Below are positions 30,929 to 33,528 of a stretch of DNA of 33,528 bases, in pieces. The stretch covers positions 1 to 33,528 of the forward strand of contig CAMCII010000002.1 of NCBI GenBank assembly GCA_945874505.1, given 5' to 3'. Made by a program: the position numbers and the translations under genes. This stretch comes from Bordetella parapertussis. Lineage in GTDB: Bacteria; Pseudomonadota; Gammaproteobacteria; Burkholderiales; Burkholderiaceae_B. How positions within the stretch are numbered: position 1 is the first letter of the stretch; each line of letters begins with the position of its first letter. The notes under the pieces were generated by a model. It saw only the letters and a list, made by a program, of their open reading frames with translations, was not told the DNA's origin and made no database searches.

Positions 30929-32851
30929 TTAAATACGATTGGAACGTAGAGCAAGTCCCAGATTACCCATCACGAGAATCAACACAACGAGTCCTACGCA
31001 AATCGTTGCATCTCGATAATCGATAAGAAGTGAAAAAGTCGCTGCGAGCGCTGCACCAAGAATTCCGCCGATGCGGTCGAAGGTACGGACTAAAGATAGC
31101 GTGTGCGAAATATTGACCTGTGGCAACTCTGCGCGGGTGATCCTCAGTAGTATTGCAGGGGCCAAGGTCAAGACGGCGCTTTGGCCCAAACCTAAACAGA
31201 TGATTCCAAAGGCTAGCGAGAGCGGTTTGTTAATCCAAAGAAGCATTAAAATCCCGACTCCCGATAGGAGCGCCCCCAGCATCATCAGTGGAATGGTTGT
31301 CTGAGGCGAGGGGACGAAGCGAGCCAACAGTACGTTACCTAGGGTGAGAGGTACGTAATAAAACATAAAAAACTGGCCAATGCTCACCTGTGTGAAGCCA
31401 AACTGGAACAACAGCAGCGGCGTCAGATAGAACAGTAACCCGGCCAGCATCAATTTGCCGGATAAAACGTTACTGATTAAGATGATGGATATTTTTCGAT
31501 TCTTCAGCATAGTCGAAAAACTTTTGCTCAGCGAAGTGTTGGCTGCTGACGACTTGGCGGCACCGTCGAACGAGGGGACTGTGATACCCGTGAAGAAGAA
31601 CCAAGACAATACCGCTAATATTGCCGCAAAAAGCATCGCGGCGTCAGTGCCGAGCAACTGAGCAATAACTGCGCCAATGGGCGCTGCGGATAGAGAGGCT
31701 GCCGTTACCGACGCGACAAAAGTACTGAGCCCACGCGTTCTTTCGGCCTCGGTTGTTGCTGTTTTTGTCATAAACACCTGAGCGGCCACGGTCGCGACCG
31801 CATAACCAAAGGCGCAAAGGGAACGTAAGATCACCACCTCAATGACCGAGGTGGCAAACGCCAAGCCACCTAAACCGATGGTAGAGATCACGACACTCCA
31901 TTTAAAAGAGTTTCGGATGCCAAGTCGTTCGACTACGCCGCCACCAAACACGGTTCCGAGTCCGGCAAAGAGCATATAAGACATGATTGGTAATGCGATA
32001 TCAATATCTACCGCAATCAATGGGTGCATCACCGCAATATCTTTGACATAAATCGGTAAAAAAGATCTGAGTAGTTCTTCTGAAAAAACAAATAAAAACA
32101 ACACTAGTCGTAAGTCGTAAGCTTTGGGCTCGTACCAGTCGTTGCCTTTAGTCGGAGTTGTCGCTTTTCGAACTGAACTTGCGAGCGACTGGAAGTACTG
32201 AGAAGTCAGCGTGACCAGATCTGAAAAAGGCCCGGCAATCGCGGTAGACAGGCTTCTGTGGGTCCTGCCGGTCTTGAGTCCTTCGATCATTGAAACCCAA
32301 GTGCCGATCGGTCTAAAAATCCAAAGCACCACAAAAAAGAGAGTAATTTCAAGCCCAACGGTAAAGGCGACTAACGAAACAACGACCGCGTCTCCGACCA
32401 TCACTCTTAGCTGTTCGTTGACATATGACTTGCGCAAACCAACAGTGATAGTCGGTAAACTTTCGTGTTGAATAATCTCTTCAATGACATTTTGACTAGA
32501 TTGCGACGACTGACTGGCATCACGATGCTTGACGTACTCACGGCCCTCGCGGCTTTTGATCTTGATAAAATTGATCTCGGGGTTGTCGGCTAAGACATCT
32601 GACAAGTAATCTTCAACGCCGACCAGAGAGTCAAAGGGAATCCCAAGTTTGAGCGCATCAGAGATAGTCGCTTGAACCGATTTTGCAACGACATTACTCT
32701 TGAGTAAAACCTGAGGCGTCAGCGTGTCTTTAAAACTACTGAGCATCAAAAATGTTAAGAGCAATGCAGCACCAAGGCCGACGATCGAAAGTGCTAAATA
32801 GGTGCGTGTCGCTAGTTTTCGCTCAACGCTTTTTGGAACCGATTGACTCAT
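30929..32851 (-). CDS. Sensor-domain / MFS transporter fusion
   Basis: A 640-aa membrane protein with an unusual domain order. TM1 (about 18-38) and TM2 (about 153-179) enclose an extracytoplasmic domain of about 115 residues, as in Cache-type or other chemoreceptor-like sensors. A HAMP-like linker (about 180-235) follows. A full 12-helix major facilitator domain (about 245-638) comes next, with the loop 2-3 motif region GGGVVERLGIRNSFKW. The domain segment LGIPF...DVLADNPEI at about 69-93 has a related copy in the upstream protein. Start and stop overlap the upstream gene by 4 nt (ATGA), and the binding-protein gene follows after 16 bp. The cargo is unknown; coupling of sensing to transport is inferred from architecture. 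Confidence 0.82.
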   Translation of the reverse strand: MSQSVPKSVERKLATRTYLALSIVGLGAALLLTFLMLSSFKDTLTPQVLLKSNVVAKSVQATISDALKLGIPFDSLVGVEDYLSDVLADNPEINFIKIKSREGREYVKHRDASQSSQSSQNVIEEIIQHESLPTITVGLRKSYVNEQLRVMVGDAVVVSLVAFTVGLEITLFFVVLWIFRPIGTWVSMIEGLKTGRTHRSLSTAIAGPFSDLVTLTSQYFQSLASSVRKATTPTKGNDWYEPKAYDLRLVLFLFVFSEELLRSFLPIYVKDIAVMHPLIAVDIDIALPIMSYMLFAGLGTVFGGGVVERLGIRNSFKWSVVISTIGLGGLAFATSVIEVVILRSLCAFGYAVATVAAQVFMTKTATTEAERTRGLSTFVASVTAASLSAAPIGAVIAQLLGTDAAMLFAAILAVLSWFFFTGITVPSFDGAAKSSAANTSLSKSFSTMLKNRKISIILISNVLSGKLMLAGLLFYLTPLLLFQFGFTQVSIGQFFMFYYVPLTLGNVLLARFVPSPQTTIPLMMLGALLSGVGILMLLWINKPLSLAFGIICLGLGQSAVLTLAPAILLRITRAELPQVNISHTLSLVRTFDRIGGILGAALAATFSLLIDYRDATICVGLVVLILVMGNLGLALRSNRI

Positions 32852-33528
32852 GTTGGCGACGCCTCGCGTGCCAGTGTGGTTGCCAAGTTTTTAGCCTCTT
32901 GAGCATTTTGCGCGAGTCGACAGACCTCACTATTCATCAAAGAACTCTTGTCAGGCGTCGAGCCTAGAACGACTGATCTGGCCGTCAGTACAATCTTATC
33001 CAATTTCAGAAGTAAGAAAAAAAGAATCGGAGCCAATAGCGCAAGCGCCGCGATACATAAGGTCAGCGCTAGGGTCAGGATTTCAGCACGCGCATTGGCT
33101 GCGATGGTCAGCGCCTCAGATTTATCCGAAACGAATACTAACTGGGCAACGTTTATCCCAAGCGGATCGACAATCGGCCAGTGTTGTAAGAATACTGGAG
33201 TGTCTCCAGGCTTTGGTGATGGCGCAGTTCTACTAGAGGGGTTAGCTTGGTCGGCGCGCAGAGACGATGGTGGGCGAGCGCCTGCGGACCAAAGGACTTC
33301 GCGCTCACTTGCGTCTGCATTGGTCAGTTCGATCGACAACACAATCGGATTATTTTGTATGACGTCGTTCAGCATGAGGGGAATTTGCGCGTTGGTTTGT
33401 AGCGCAATCCCAGTCGCTATGCTACGTTCGATGTCACGTTTGAGTGCATCTGCCGGAACTTCGATTCTGTCTTTAGTGATGTCAAATAGCAGATGTTGAA
33501 AACGAAAATACTGTAGCGCTGACAGCAG
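32848..33528 (-). CDS. Membrane sensor protein without visible output domain (5' part outside window)
   Basis: The frame is open to the right edge, giving 226 visible C-terminal residues; the N-terminus lies beyond. An internal ATG at 33375 is unlikely to be the start because the domain clearly continues upstream (PADALKRDIERSIATG). Visible parts are an extracytoplasmic domain with DVIQNNPIVLSIEL, a Pro/Ser-rich loop, one membrane helix (about residues 147-172 of the visible part) and a HAMP-like segment. The protein then ends, with no kinase, GGDEF, methyl-accepting or HTH domain. It overlaps the sensor-MFS gene by 4 nt. It may be a partner subunit for that protein; no function is assigned. 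Confidence 0.7.
   Translation of the reverse strand: MLSALQYFRFQHLLFDITKDRIEVPADALKRDIERSIATGIALQTNAQIPLMLNDVIQNNPIVLSIELTNADASEREVLWSAGARPPSSLRADQANPSSRTAPSPKPGDTPVFLQHWPIVDPLGINVAQLVFVSDKSEALTIAANARAEILTLALTLCIAALALLAPILFFLLLKLDKIVLTARSVVLGSTPDKSSLMNSEVCRLAQNAQEAKNLATTLAREASPT

Noticed and set aside
30913-30954. TTG start that would lengthen the binding protein by 14 residues
   Set aside because: It would precede a normal signal peptide and overlap the upstream gene; the ATG at 30912 fits better.
32848-33375. A complete 175-aa protein starting at 33375
   Set aside because: The frame stays open to the window edge with domain-like sequence upstream, so this is an internal Met of a larger protein.

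Overview
The window reads as chromosomal DNA of a betaproteobacterium in the order Burkholderiales, plausibly Alcaligenaceae. The main support is the leuC-leuD-leuB-asd-fimV-truA-trpF gene order, a BPSS1780-type membrane gene beside an APH-fold homoserine kinase, and moderate GC (about half, by eye). No genus can be named from the sequence alone.

Layout. (1) The left edge has the start of an LpxL/HtrB-type lipid A acyltransferase on the minus strand. It diverges from a DSD1-type PLP enzyme, and a 15-bp minisatellite lies between them. (2) From about 1.7 to 11 kb is a compact plus-strand Tad/Flp pilus operon: pilin-like protein, TadG-like, TadE-like, an unknown secreted protein, CpaB, CpaC secretin, an FHA-CpaF fusion ATPase, TadB and TadC. 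Most of its genes overlap by 4 nt. No tadZ/cpaE, tadD or prepilin peptidase gene is present. (3) From 11 to 17 kb are housekeeping and membrane genes: DUF192, BPSS1780-type, thrB, dusA, a CBS-domain protein, YihY/BrkB and DUF2069. (4) From 17 to 28.4 kb are selO, aroC, the leucine genes leuC-leuD-leuB, asd, a FimV-type protein with a long collagen-like region, truA, trpF, and a tRNA-Val(GAC) with a near-consensus promoter. (5) After the tRNA the expected trpB-trpA-accD continuation is missing. There is instead an IS3-type terminal repeat relic, a possible small membrane protein and an orphan formyltransferase. On the minus strand follows a three-gene cluster: a membrane sensor cut by the window edge, a sensor domain fused to an MFS transporter, and an orphan ABC-type substrate-binding protein.

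Two things stand out. First, the three-gene cluster at 29.9-33.5 kb could be an undescribed sensing/transport module. It has a periplasmic binding protein with no ABC permease or ATPase visible, next to an MFS carrier that has its own extracytoplasmic sensor, and the neighbouring sensor protein carries a related domain. Second, the region is full of short tandem repeats, several in units divisible by three inside genes (24 bp in the pilin leader, 21 bp in DUF2069, 18 bp in SelO, 9 bp in FimV). Two gene 3' ends (selo, truA) are also imperfectly duplicated downstream of their stop codons. In selO the last codons, including the Cys-Ser-Ser tail, recur twice in the same reading frame at exact 81-bp spacing.

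Function calls rest on motif recognition by eye; no database search was run.
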